DNA of 64,000 nucleotides from Streptomyces sp. H27-H5 (GTDB taxonomy: Bacteria > Actinomycetota > Actinomycetes > Streptomycetales > Streptomycetaceae): assembly GCF_026627505.1 (NCBI RefSeq), contig NZ_JAPNLK010000022.1, forward strand, positions 34,855-98,854. The letters are read 5' to 3'. The translations under genes were made by a program, and so were the position numbers. Below are positions 18,772 through 26,534 of this stretch, in pieces. Position 1 is the first letter of the stretch, and every line of letters starts with the position of its first letter. A model generated the notes under the pieces. That model had not been told where the DNA came from. It did no database searches and saw only the letters and a program-made list of their open reading frames with translations.

Positions 18772-19107
18772 CTACGGCGGGGGTATCGGTCCCGGCGCGG
18801 TCACGCCGATCGCCGGACGCCAGAAGCGCCCGTCAGGCAGGGCCTGACGGGCGCCGAGGAAGTAGTCCGCGTCGCGCTGGAAACCGAGACCCGGGACGAT
18901 GCGCCGCAGGTGGGGCCATATGCCGGGCACCACCCGGTACTCCCCCGTCACCATCCACGGATCGTCGCCCAGCACGAACAGGTGCCGGACCACGAGGAAC
19001 TGTTCCCGCGAGAGCGAGCAGGACTCGACCATCTCCTCGTCCGGCCCGAAGCCGGTCAGGTCCCAGACGAGATTGTGCCCGTCGGCGAATGGATAGTCGC
19101 TGCTCAC
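18772..19107 (-). CDS. Conserved hypothetical protein
   Basis: 111 residues. No recognised family. The sequence is soluble, with hydrophobic and acidic blocks (LVWDLTGFGPDEEMVES, EQFLVVRHLFVLGDDPWMV) and a Pro-rich end. It is convergent with the DUF397 gene at 12 bases. Coding is supported by codon bias and its clean start MSSDYPFADG. Its 3' part contains a perfect 13-bp inverted repeat (18826-18854). Confidence 0.65.
   Translation of the reverse strand: MSSDYPFADGHNLVWDLTGFGPDEEMVESCSLSREQFLVVRHLFVLGDDPWMVTGEYRVVPGIWPHLRRIVPGLGFQRDADYFLGARQALPDGRFWRPAIGVTAPGPIPPP
18826..18854. terminator. Hairpin inside a coding region, possible terminator of the DUF397 operon
   Basis: GCGCCCGTCAGGC (18826-18838) and GCCTGACGGGCGC (18842-18854) are perfect inverted repeats with a 3-base loop. 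It lies 67 bases after the DUF397 stop on the plus strand. It contains CGTCAG/CTGACG halves but in outward order, so it is not one of the regulon operators. Confidence 0.4.
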
Positions 19108-19256
19108 CGCCTCACGCTAGGGCGGGCCCCCGACCGCCCGCACCTGCTTTTCACCGCCGCTTCACGTGATCGTCTCGCCGGGCGCGGGCTCCGGCGGTCG
19201 GCAGCGCGGGACAAAGCACGTGCAGCGGGCACGCATATCGGCGTATCGTCCCCCGC

Positions 19257-19775
19257 ATGGACCCGCTCACCGAGAAACAGATCCGTGGCTCCTTCGTGAA
19301 CTGCACGAAGGGCGAGGCCTCCCGCCTCCGGCTGCCGCTGGACTTCGGCGACCTGCCCTGGGAGGACCTGGACTTCCTCGGCTGGGTGGACCCGGGTGCC
19401 CCGCTGCGCGCCCACCTCGTGCGGACCGGCCCCGACGGCGTGCCCGTGGGCATCACCCTGCGCGTGCCCGCGTCGAACGGCGCCAGTGCCCTGAAGTCCA
19501 GCATCTGCATGGTCTGCCTGACCGGGCACGCCTCGTCCGACGTGGCGCTGCTGTCCGCTCCCCTCGCCGGGGCCCGCGGCCGGGAGGGCAACACCGTCGG
19601 CATCTACCTGTGCGCCGACCTGGCCTGCTCGCTGTACCTGCGGGGCAAGCGGCGGTCCAAGCGGGCGACGGGGGCCTACGTGGAGACCCTGAGCCTGGAG
19701 GAGCGGATCGAGCGGGCGCTCGGGAACCTCGACGCGTTCACGGCGAAGGTCACCGGCGCGCGCGTGGGCGCCTGA
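19257..19775 (+). CDS. FBP-domain (elongation factor G-binding, FusB-like) protein
   Basis: 172 residues. Resembles actinobacterial FBP-domain proteins related to FusB, which bind EF-G. A four-cysteine zinc site is visible: ICMVC at about 82-86 and CADLAC at about 121-126, with LYLRGKRRSKRAT just after. The N-terminus MDPLTEKQIRGSFVNCTKGEASRL is family-typical. In other bacteria FusB-like proteins rescue EF-G from fusidic acid; whether this one does is unknown. Confidence 0.8.
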   Translation: MDPLTEKQIRGSFVNCTKGEASRLRLPLDFGDLPWEDLDFLGWVDPGAPLRAHLVRTGPDGVPVGITLRVPASNGASALKSSICMVCLTGHASSDVALLSAPLAGARGREGNTVGIYLCADLACSLYLRGKRRSKRATGAYVETLSLEERIERALGNLDAFTAKVTGARVGA

Positions 19776-19908
19776 GCGCTCCGCGCACGGCCCGGCCGGC
19801 AGTCGTCTGCCCACCCCATCCGCCCGCCCGGCCACCCGTCCGCCCCCATCTGACGGATCTCCCCGCGCGATCCGGCTCCCCGGCGCACGGCGGCGTACCC
19901 TGCCCCGC

Positions 19909-20307
19909 ATGATCGATTCACGTACGCACGTTCGTGTCGCCCGCCCCTCGCTCGACCTGGAGGCCGCCGAGCGGTTCTACGTGGACGGGCTCGGCCTGGA
20001 CGTCCTGTGGCGCACCAGCGGTCACGTGTCGGGGGAGCACGATCTGGTGATGGTCGGACTCCCCGGGGGCGGTTGGCACTTCGAGCTGACGCACGACCCG
20101 GAGGACCCGATCGCGCCGTCCCCGACGGTCGACGACCTGTTCGTCGTCTACCTCGGCCGGGAGCCCGAGCCGGCCCTCGTCCAGCGCCTGATCGAGCACG
20201 GCGGCACCCGCGTCTCCTCGCACAACCCCTACTGGGACGAGCACGGGGTCACGGTCGCCGACCCCGACGGCTACCGCCTGGTGCTCTGCTCCCGCGCCTG
20301 GGGCTGA
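19909..20307 (+). CDS. VOC-family (glyoxalase/bleomycin-resistance fold) protein
   Basis: 132 residues, one VOC module. The sequence THVRVARPSLDLEAAERFYVDGLG opens the domain; GGWHFELTHDPED and GVTVADPDGYRLVLCSRAWG carry the usual metal-side residues (H and E). Enzymes, dioxygenases and drug-binding proteins all share this fold, so the activity cannot be named. It stands alone. Confidence 0.8.
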   Translation: MIDSRTHVRVARPSLDLEAAERFYVDGLGLDVLWRTSGHVSGEHDLVMVGLPGGGWHFELTHDPEDPIAPSPTVDDLFVVYLGREPEPALVQRLIEHGGTRVSSHNPYWDEHGVTVADPDGYRLVLCSRAWG

Positions 20308-20322
20308 GGCACGCCCCGGGGG

Positions 20323-20619
20323 TCAGCCGACGCCGGGGGCCTTCGGCAGGCCGGCGGTCAGGGCCGTGCCGGCTCCGGAGAGGGAGGCGTCGGTGGCCTT
20401 GGTGGCGCTGCCGGCCGCCGAGGCGGTGACGTTGACCGCCGTCTTGGCGTCGGTGACGGTCTGCGCGGGGTGGTCGGCGATCTCCACCACCCGCTTGGTG
20501 ATCGGGGTGTCCCCCTGGACGACCGGTCCGTCGGCGTGCGCGACGGCCGGGGTGAGGGCGAGGGCGGCGCCGCCGGAAAGAACCAGGGCGGCGAGATTGC
20601 GCTTCATGGTCTTCTTCAT
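20323..20619 (-). CDS. Small secreted protein
   Basis: 98 residues. A signal peptide (MKRNLAALVLSGGAALALTPAVAHA, cleavage after AHA near residue 29) and a mature part of about 69 residues rich in Ala, Thr and Val (VVEIADHPAQTVTDAKTAVNVTASAAG). No known domain. Similar short exported Ala/Thr-rich proteins are common in Streptomyces. MKKTMKRN offers two close start codons; 20619 is the longer. Confidence 0.7.
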   Translation of the reverse strand: MKKTMKRNLAALVLSGGAALALTPAVAHADGPVVQGDTPITKRVVEIADHPAQTVTDAKTAVNVTASAAGSATKATDASLSGAGTALTAGLPKAPGVG

Positions 20620-20689
20620 GGCCGGAACAACGACGCCGCTCGGCCGGGGTCACCGCGGCTCGCCGCTCGCGGGGGCCGGCGGACGCCGA

Positions 20690-20722
20690 GGGCCCCGGAC
20701 CGTGGGGAACGATCCGGGGCCC
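20690..20722 (-). terminator. Terminator of the APC permease gene
   Basis: GGGCCCCGGA (20690-20699) pairs perfectly with TCCGGGGCCC (20713-20722), 13-base loop, about 50 bases beyond the permease stop codon on the minus strand. Confidence 0.7.
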
Positions 20723-20771
20723 CGGGGATGACACGGCGGCGTGGCGGGGCGGGCCGCGGGGCCCGCCGGGG

Positions 20772-22331
20772 TCAGTCCTCGACCACCAGGGCCGGCGTGG
20801 CCTTCGTCAGGACCTGGCCGCGGAAGAAGGCGGGGCTGCGGCGTTCGGTGACGAACATGACGACCAGGCCGAGGGCCAGCAGGCCGACGCCGATGATGAA
20901 GACGCTGCCGACGCCGAGGACCGTGGAGCCGGAGCCGTAGGACGGGTTCCACATGTCGATGAGGGTCTTGAAGAAGACGGTGGCGAGCAGCAGGCCGCCG
21001 AGGACCGGGAAGACGCCCTTGAAGAACAGGTCGCGGGCCGAGTTCCGCAGTTCCTTGCGGAAGTACCAGGCGCAGGCGAAGGCCGTCAGCGAGTAGTAGA
21101 AGCAGATCATCAGGCCGAGCGCGAAGATCGTGTCGGTCAGGACGTTCTCGCTGACGAGCGTCATCACGGTGTAGAAGACGCCGGTGGCGACGCCCGCCAT
21201 GACGGTGGCGCGGCCGGGGGTCTTGAACCGGGGGTGGACCTTGGCGTAGGAGGACGGCAGCGCCTCGTACGTGGACATCGCGAGGACCGTGCGGGCGACC
21301 GGGATGAAGGTGGTCTGCAGGGACGCGGTGGCGGAGGCGAGGACGGCGACGAAGAGCAGGATGCCGAGCATCGGGCCCATGACGGGGCCGGCGAGAGCGG
21401 CGAAGACGTTGTCGGAGGTCTCCGGGTTTCCGAGGCCGAGGCCGGAGGTGCCGGAGCCGACGGCCATCTGGGCGGCGATGCCGGTGGCCAGGTACGAGCC
21501 GACGAGGACGATCATCGCGATGAGCGAGGCGCGGCCCGGGGTCTTGGCGGAGCCGGTGGTCTCCTCGTTGGTGGCGAGACACGCGTCCCAGCCCCAGTAC
21601 ATGAAGATCGAGAGCGAGAGTCCGGCGGTGAAGGCGGCCATGGACTCGACCGCGAAGGGGTTCATCCACTGCCAGGAGAAGTCCAGGCCGGTGTCGAAGG
21701 AACCGGCGGAAGCCTTCTGGAAGGCCATGGCGACGAAGATGGCGAGGACGGCGAGCTGGAGGCCGACCAGGGCGTACTGGACGCCCTTGGTGGCCGTCAT
21801 GCCGCGGTAGCTGATGGCGGTCGCGGTGGCGATGAGGGTGAGGCAGGTGGCGATGTGGACGAGCTTGTTGTCGTCCAGGGCGGAGATCGACGGATTGTTC
21901 GTGATCTCGCCGGCCAGCAGCCAGAAGTAGGAGGTGGCGACGCCGGCCAGGTTGGACAGGACGATGATCGTGGCGATCACCAGGCCCCAGCCGCACATCC
22001 AGCCGATCCGCGGGCCGAAGGCCTTCACGGTCCAGGTGAACGAGGTGCCGCAGTCCGGCATGGCCTTGTTCAGCTCGCGGTACGCGAAGGCGACCAGGAG
22101 CATCGGGAGGAAGCCGGCCAGGAAGACCGCCGGCATCTGGACGCCGACTTCCCCGGCGGTGGAGCCGAGGGTCGAGGTCAGGCAGTAGACGGGGGCGACG
22201 GTGGAGATGCCGATGACGGCGCTTCCCACCAGTCCGACGGACCCCTTGCCGAGGCCCTTGCCACGAACGTCGCCCTCGGCGACGCCGCTTACCGTGTCTC
22301 CGACCCGCGGCCGAACGTCCAGCTGTGTCAT
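20772..22331 (-). CDS. APC-superfamily amino acid/amine permease
   Basis: 519 residues from ATG 22331 (MTQLDVRPRVG). About 12 membrane helices are visible, beginning with VGLVGSAVIGISTVAPVYCL, the first-helix substrate-site block of the APC superfamily, and including AVFLAGFLPMLLVAFAYRELNK, IGWMCGWGLVIATIIVLSNLAG and YWGWDACLATNEET. It should move an amino acid, amine or related solute with a cation across the membrane; the substrate cannot be read from the sequence. The 270 bases ahead are AT-richer than average and hold its promoter. No partner enzyme lies next to it. Confidence 0.9.
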   Translation of the reverse strand: MTQLDVRPRVGDTVSGVAEGDVRGKGLGKGSVGLVGSAVIGISTVAPVYCLTSTLGSTAGEVGVQMPAVFLAGFLPMLLVAFAYRELNKAMPDCGTSFTWTVKAFGPRIGWMCGWGLVIATIIVLSNLAGVATSYFWLLAGEITNNPSISALDDNKLVHIATCLTLIATATAISYRGMTATKGVQYALVGLQLAVLAIFVAMAFQKASAGSFDTGLDFSWQWMNPFAVESMAAFTAGLSLSIFMYWGWDACLATNEETTGSAKTPGRASLIAMIVLVGSYLATGIAAQMAVGSGTSGLGLGNPETSDNVFAALAGPVMGPMLGILLFVAVLASATASLQTTFIPVARTVLAMSTYEALPSSYAKVHPRFKTPGRATVMAGVATGVFYTVMTLVSENVLTDTIFALGLMICFYYSLTAFACAWYFRKELRNSARDLFFKGVFPVLGGLLLATVFFKTLIDMWNPSYGSGSTVLGVGSVFIIGVGLLALGLVVMFVTERRSPAFFRGQVLTKATPALVVED

Positions 22332-22602
22332 GGGTAGGGACGTTAGATGCTGCGGTTTCCTCATCCGGAGGACCAAGGTCCGTTACCGCGTGGGTCCAAA
22401 TTCCTTGGAATCTTGAGGCCGAGACAGTTCACACTCTGGCAATACAAGGTTCACTCGGGCATCTATTCATGTTTCGGAAGGCTCGGGGGCAAAGCTTCCG
22501 GAATGCGGAAACCGCAGCCTTGCCCGTTATGCCCGTTTCAAAACTTTCCCGTGCAAATTTTCGGGCCCCCAATACCGGGGCGCCGCCCGCCAGACTGGCC
22601 CC

Positions 22603-23050
22603 ATGCCCACGGCCGACGAGCTCCTCAGCGCGGATACCGTCAGTAACCTGGCCGGTCTGCTCGCCCGCGCGGCCCGCACGCGCCGCTCCCGAGCCCTCAC
22701 CGCCCGCGCCGGATCCCTCGACGGACTCGGCTTCAGCGCCCGCGTGGCCGCGGTCCGCGACGCCGTCCTCGCCGACCTGCCCGAGGACTGACCCGCCTTC
22801 GAGGCCGTGCTGCGCACCGCTACGCCGCTCCGTGTCCAACCATCTCAACGACATCAGCCGGGACCACCCCGGGCTCGCCATGGAGATCGCCGCGAAGTGG
22901 CGCACCGACGCCGACACCACGACGGATCGCGTCGTCCGGCACGGCCTGCGCACCCTGATCAAGGCCGGCCACCCCGAGACGCTCACCCTGCTGGGCCACT
23001 CCCCCGACGTCCCGGTCACCGTCGACGGCCCGCGGGTGAGCACCCCGCGC
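22603..23050 (+). pseudogene. Remnant of a DNA-alkylation-repair (AlkC/AlkD-like HEAT) gene
   Basis: Two fragments of one protein. The first (22603-22791) reads MPTADELLSADTVSNLAGLL ... AVRDAVLADLPED and then hits TGA where the family continues; the codons just after the stop read PAFEAVLRTA in the same frame. From about 22829 another frame gives RRSVSNHLNDISRDHPGLAM, AAKWRTDADTTTDRVVRHGL and RTLIKAGHPETLTLLGH, the C-terminal helical repeats of the family. The 100 or so residues that should join the two are missing. So there is a premature stop, an internal deletion and a frame change: a decayed gene. Confidence 0.7.
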
Positions 23051-23136
23051 GCGAGGCCGCATTTCACTGGACGTCCCCTGAACCCACCTGGCAGGCTCGG
23101 GCCCATGACTCACGGAATCGAGCACCACCCCGCCCG

Positions 23137-24993
23137 TTGAGCGCCCCCGAGGAGCGCACCGCGCCCACCTCCCGGCCCTCTCCCCCCGCGACGTCTCCAC
23201 ACGAGAGCGCACCACGGGAAACCTCTCCGCACGAGACCTCCCTGCACGACTACGCGCTCTTCCGCCGCGGCATCGAGCCGGACGGCCGGGTCCCCGCGCG
23301 CGGCTACCCGCTGCCCGACGGGCCGCCGGAGCCCGGCCGGCCCGGCCTGACCCTGCGCGAGGCACAGGAGGAAGTCGCCTCCGCCCTCGCCGACACCCTG
23401 GCCGACCCCGACCCGGTCCGGGCGGCGGCCGCCGTCCACCTGCGGGTCCGCTCGCTCGTCATGCCCCACCGCACCGTCCGCGCCTGTGTCGTGCGGCTGC
23501 CCCTGACCGACGAGGCAGCCGCCCGGCGGACCGGCCGACGGCTGGTGCGCACCGGCACCACCCCGGCCGCCGTCCAGGTCGGCCTGGGGCTGCTGATCCG
23601 CCTGGGCGAACCGGAGGACGTGCCCTGGCTCACGGTCCTCGGGACGCTCCGGGGCTTCGAGCGGCCCGCCGTCGCCGCGCTCGACCGCCTGGACCGGCAG
23701 GCCGCCGGCCTGCTGATGCTGCGCACCCGCGTCCGCGACACCGCGCTGTACCCGCTGCTCGACGCCGTGGAGGCGGGCGACGACACGGCCACGCTCGCCG
23801 CCCTGACCGGGCTGCCGCCCGACTTCCGGACGATGGGATACGCCCGGCGGATCGCGGAGGCCACCGACCTCCACCGGCTGCTCCGGGCGCACCCGCGTGA
23901 CCCGGCGCTGCTCCTGCGGGCCGCCGGGCTGCTGCGCCGGATGGCGGACCAGTACGACGTCCGGGCCGAGATCCTCGACTACGGGCCCGCGATGGAGACG
24001 TACGAGACGCTGATCGGGCACGCCGACCTGTTGGCGTCGACCCCCGGGCACCGGGCGGTGCTCCTGTCGATCGCCCTCGACCTGCACAGCGGTCCCGCCG
24101 CACTGCTCGACTGGCGTCCCGGCCGGCGCGAGGTGCTGCTGGACGCGCTGGGGCGGCTGCCGGCCGCCCCGCCGCCCCCCGACGACGCGCCCGACGACCC
24201 CGCCGAACGCCGGCGCGCCGACTGGACGGCGCGGACCGGACGGCAGCCGTTCCGCGTCCCGCCGGACGGGGAACGGCTGCGGATCGAGGTGGTCGCCGAG
24301 GACCCCGGCGACCGGGGCGGCGTCGAGACCCGGATCCTGGTCGACGGCCGCCCGCTGGTACCCGCCCTGTTCGGCAAGGGGCCGGGCGAGAGCCCGGAAC
24401 GGCTCCTCGACACCGGGCTGTTGCGGGCCGGCGCCGAGCCCCGGGAGGTGCGGCTCGCCGAGGCGTACTGCACCGAGGGCTGCTGCGGTGCGCTGTACGT
24501 GACCATCCGCCGCGAGGGCGAGGAGGTGGTGTGGGGCGACTGGCGCGGGGCGGTCGGGCCGACCCCACCGGAGTACCGCTTCGACGCCGTCGCCTACGAC
24601 GCCGAGCTGGAGCGCGCCGACCGGGACCGCCCCTGGTCCTGGCCGGCCCGCAGCGTGGCGCGGCTCGTCTCGGACGGCCTGCGCGAGCGCCCCGATCTGC
24701 TGGCCCGCTGGGACGCCCTGCGGGACTGGGTCGGCACCGTCTGGAACGAACCCGACACCGTGGACGTGTCCTTCACGTACTGGCCCGGCCTCGCGGCCGG
24801 GAACCGGGACCGCGTGGGGCCGTGGCTCCAGTTCGGGTGGCGGATCCCGGCAGACGGGACCCCGATCGAGGAGCAGGCCGCCGCCGTGCTGGACCGGTTG
24901 GCCTCGACGGACCCGAAGTCCTTCGCGGAGGTCCGGGGCGGCAGCCGGGAACACGCCGAGGCCCTCGGCCACCCCTGGCCGGAGCGCGGGTAG
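23137..24993 (+). CDS. Large hypothetical protein with HEAT-like helical region
   Basis: About 618 residues if the TTG at 23137 is used. A short Pro/Ser/His-rich start (SPHESAPRETSPHETS) is followed by a helical part (about residues 65-340) resembling HEAT-type repeats (VRAAAAVHLRVRSLV, AAVQVGLGLLIRLGEPEDV, LLRAAGLLRRMADQYD), then a beta-rich C-terminal half (ERLRIEVVAEDPGDRGGVETRILVDGRP, TEGCCGALYVTIRREGEEVVWGDW). I do not recognise the full family. The start is unsure: an ATG at 23104 opens an 11-codon ORF in another frame that ends in the TGA overlapping this TTG. Confidence 0.65.
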   Translation: MSAPEERTAPTSRPSPPATSPHESAPRETSPHETSLHDYALFRRGIEPDGRVPARGYPLPDGPPEPGRPGLTLREAQEEVASALADTLADPDPVRAAAAVHLRVRSLVMPHRTVRACVVRLPLTDEAAARRTGRRLVRTGTTPAAVQVGLGLLIRLGEPEDVPWLTVLGTLRGFERPAVAALDRLDRQAAGLLMLRTRVRDTALYPLLDAVEAGDDTATLAALTGLPPDFRTMGYARRIAEATDLHRLLRAHPRDPALLLRAAGLLRRMADQYDVRAEILDYGPAMETYETLIGHADLLASTPGHRAVLLSIALDLHSGPAALLDWRPGRREVLLDALGRLPAAPPPPDDAPDDPAERRRADWTARTGRQPFRVPPDGERLRIEVVAEDPGDRGGVETRILVDGRPLVPALFGKGPGESPERLLDTGLLRAGAEPREVRLAEAYCTEGCCGALYVTIRREGEEVVWGDWRGAVGPTPPEYRFDAVAYDAELERADRDRPWSWPARSVARLVSDGLRERPDLLARWDALRDWVGTVWNEPDTVDVSFTYWPGLAAGNRDRVGPWLQFGWRIPADGTPIEEQAAAVLDRLASTDPKSFAEVRGGSREHAEALGHPWPERG

Positions 24994-25061
24994 GGCCGGT
25001 GGCGCGGCCGGGCTCGGGGCGCTCCCGGCCCGGCCGCGCCGCGACGGCCCCCGCCCGGTCC

Positions 25062-26534
25062 TCAGCCCGGCCAGACGATCGATTGGATCTCGCTGTAGGC
25101 GTGCAGGGCGTACGAGCCGACGTCCCGGCCCACCCCCGACCGTTTGAAGCCGCCGAACGGGGCCTCCATGTTCCGGCCGATGGTGTTGATGCCGACGCCG
25201 CCGGCGCGCAGCCGCCGGGCGACCCGGAAGGCCCGCGCCGAGTCCCCGGACCACACGTAGGAGAGCAGCCCGAAGTCGCTGTCGTTGGCCAGGGCCACGG
25301 CCTCGTCCTCGCCACCGTCGAAGGGGACGACCACCACGACCGGCCCGAAGATCTCCTCCCGGACGACCCGCATGTCGTTCGTGCAGTCCACGAGAAGGGT
25401 CGGCGCGACGTAGAAGCCGCGGCCCGCCCCGACGACCGGGCGTTCGCCGCCGTACGCGATCCGCGCGCCCTCCTTCTTCCCCAGCTCGACGTACGACTCC
25501 ACGCGGTCGCGGTGCGCCGCCGAGATCACCGGGCCGACCACGGTGCCGCGCTCGCCCGGGTCGCCGACCTTCATGAAGGCCAGGTAGCCGGTCAGCTTCT
25601 CCACCAGCGGCTCGTACACCGACCGGTGGACGATCACCCGGGTCGGGGCGGTGCAGATCTGACCGGAGTAGAAGGAGAAGGTGGTGCCGATGCCCGCCAC
25701 CGCCGCGTCGAGGTCGGCGTCCTCCAGCACGATCGCCGCGCCCTTGCCGCCCAGCTCCATCAACTGCCGCTTCATCGTCCGGCCGCACACCTCGGCGATG
25801 CGCTGCCCGACGGCCGTGGAGCCGGTGAAGGACACCATGTCCACGTGGCGGGAGTCGACGGCCGCCTCGCCGACCTCGACGGAGGTGCCGCAGACCACGT
25901 TCACCACGCCCGCCGGGACCCCGGCCTCGTGCAGGGCCTCGGCCATCCGGAACACCGACAGCGGGTCCTGCGGGGCCGGTTTGACCACCACCGTGTTGCC
26001 CATGGCGAGCGCCGGGGCCACCTTGCCCGCCGGGTTCGCCCACGGGTTGTTGTACGAGGTCACGCAGGTGACCACGCCGACCGGCCGGCGCACCTCCAGC
26101 GCGCCCAGGATGCTCGCCCGCCCCATCGGGCCGGCGTCGGTGACCTGCGGCGGCAGACCGCGTTCCACCGGCTCCAGGGCGCCCTTCGCGTACCGCCGGA
26201 AGCGGGCCACGCCCACGCCGACCTGCATGCCGCGCGCGATGCCGGTGGGCGCGCCCGTCTCGGCGCGGGCCAGCTCCGCCCACGGCTCGTACTCGCGCTG
26301 CATGACGTCGGCGGCCCGGTCGAGGATCGCGGCCCGTGCCTCGGGCGTCGTCCGCGACCAGCCCTCGAAGGCCTCCGCCGCCGCGCGCGCCGCCTCCTCG
26401 ACCTGGGCGCGGGTGGCCTCCGGGGCGAGTCCGACGACGGACTCGTCTGCCGGGTTGACCACCTCGTAGTGGCCGGCGGCCGGTTCGACCCACTCGCCTG
26501 CGATGTACAGCCGCTGCGGTCCGGCGGAGGTCAT
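25062..26534 (-). CDS. NAD(P)-dependent aldehyde dehydrogenase
   Basis: 490 residues, full-length for the family. Oxidises an aldehyde to the acid. Visible blocks: SYNNPWANPAGKVAPALAMGN and VVVKPAPQDPLS for the cofactor site, FTGSTAVGQRIAEVCGR, the general base Glu in LMELGGKGAAIVLEDADLD and the catalytic Cys in FYSGQICTAPTRVIVHR; EEIFGPVVVVVPF and PFGGFKRSGVGRD close the fold. Its ATG overlaps the stop codon of the upstream amidohydrolase (ATGA), so the two are coupled. Substrate unknown. Confidence 0.9.
   Translation of the reverse strand: MTSAGPQRLYIAGEWVEPAAGHYEVVNPADESVVGLAPEATRAQVEEAARAAAEAFEGWSRTTPEARAAILDRAADVMQREYEPWAELARAETGAPTGIARGMQVGVGVARFRRYAKGALEPVERGLPPQVTDAGPMGRASILGALEVRRPVGVVTCVTSYNNPWANPAGKVAPALAMGNTVVVKPAPQDPLSVFRMAEALHEAGVPAGVVNVVCGTSVEVGEAAVDSRHVDMVSFTGSTAVGQRIAEVCGRTMKRQLMELGGKGAAIVLEDADLDAAVAGIGTTFSFYSGQICTAPTRVIVHRSVYEPLVEKLTGYLAFMKVGDPGERGTVVGPVISAAHRDRVESYVELGKKEGARIAYGGERPVVGAGRGFYVAPTLLVDCTNDMRVVREEIFGPVVVVVPFDGGEDEAVALANDSDFGLLSYVWSGDSARAFRVARRLRAGGVGINTIGRNMEAPFGGFKRSGVGRDVGSYALHAYSEIQSIVWPG

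Noticed and set aside
19850..19858. TCTGACGG before the VOC gene
   Set aside because: Single half-site only; no inverted partner.
23110..26493. Very long minus-strand open frame (1127 codons) across several genes
   Set aside because: It runs antisense to the 23137-24993 gene and then in the wrong frame of the aldehyde dehydrogenase; Arg/Gly/Ala-rich translation is the usual shadow in high-GC DNA.
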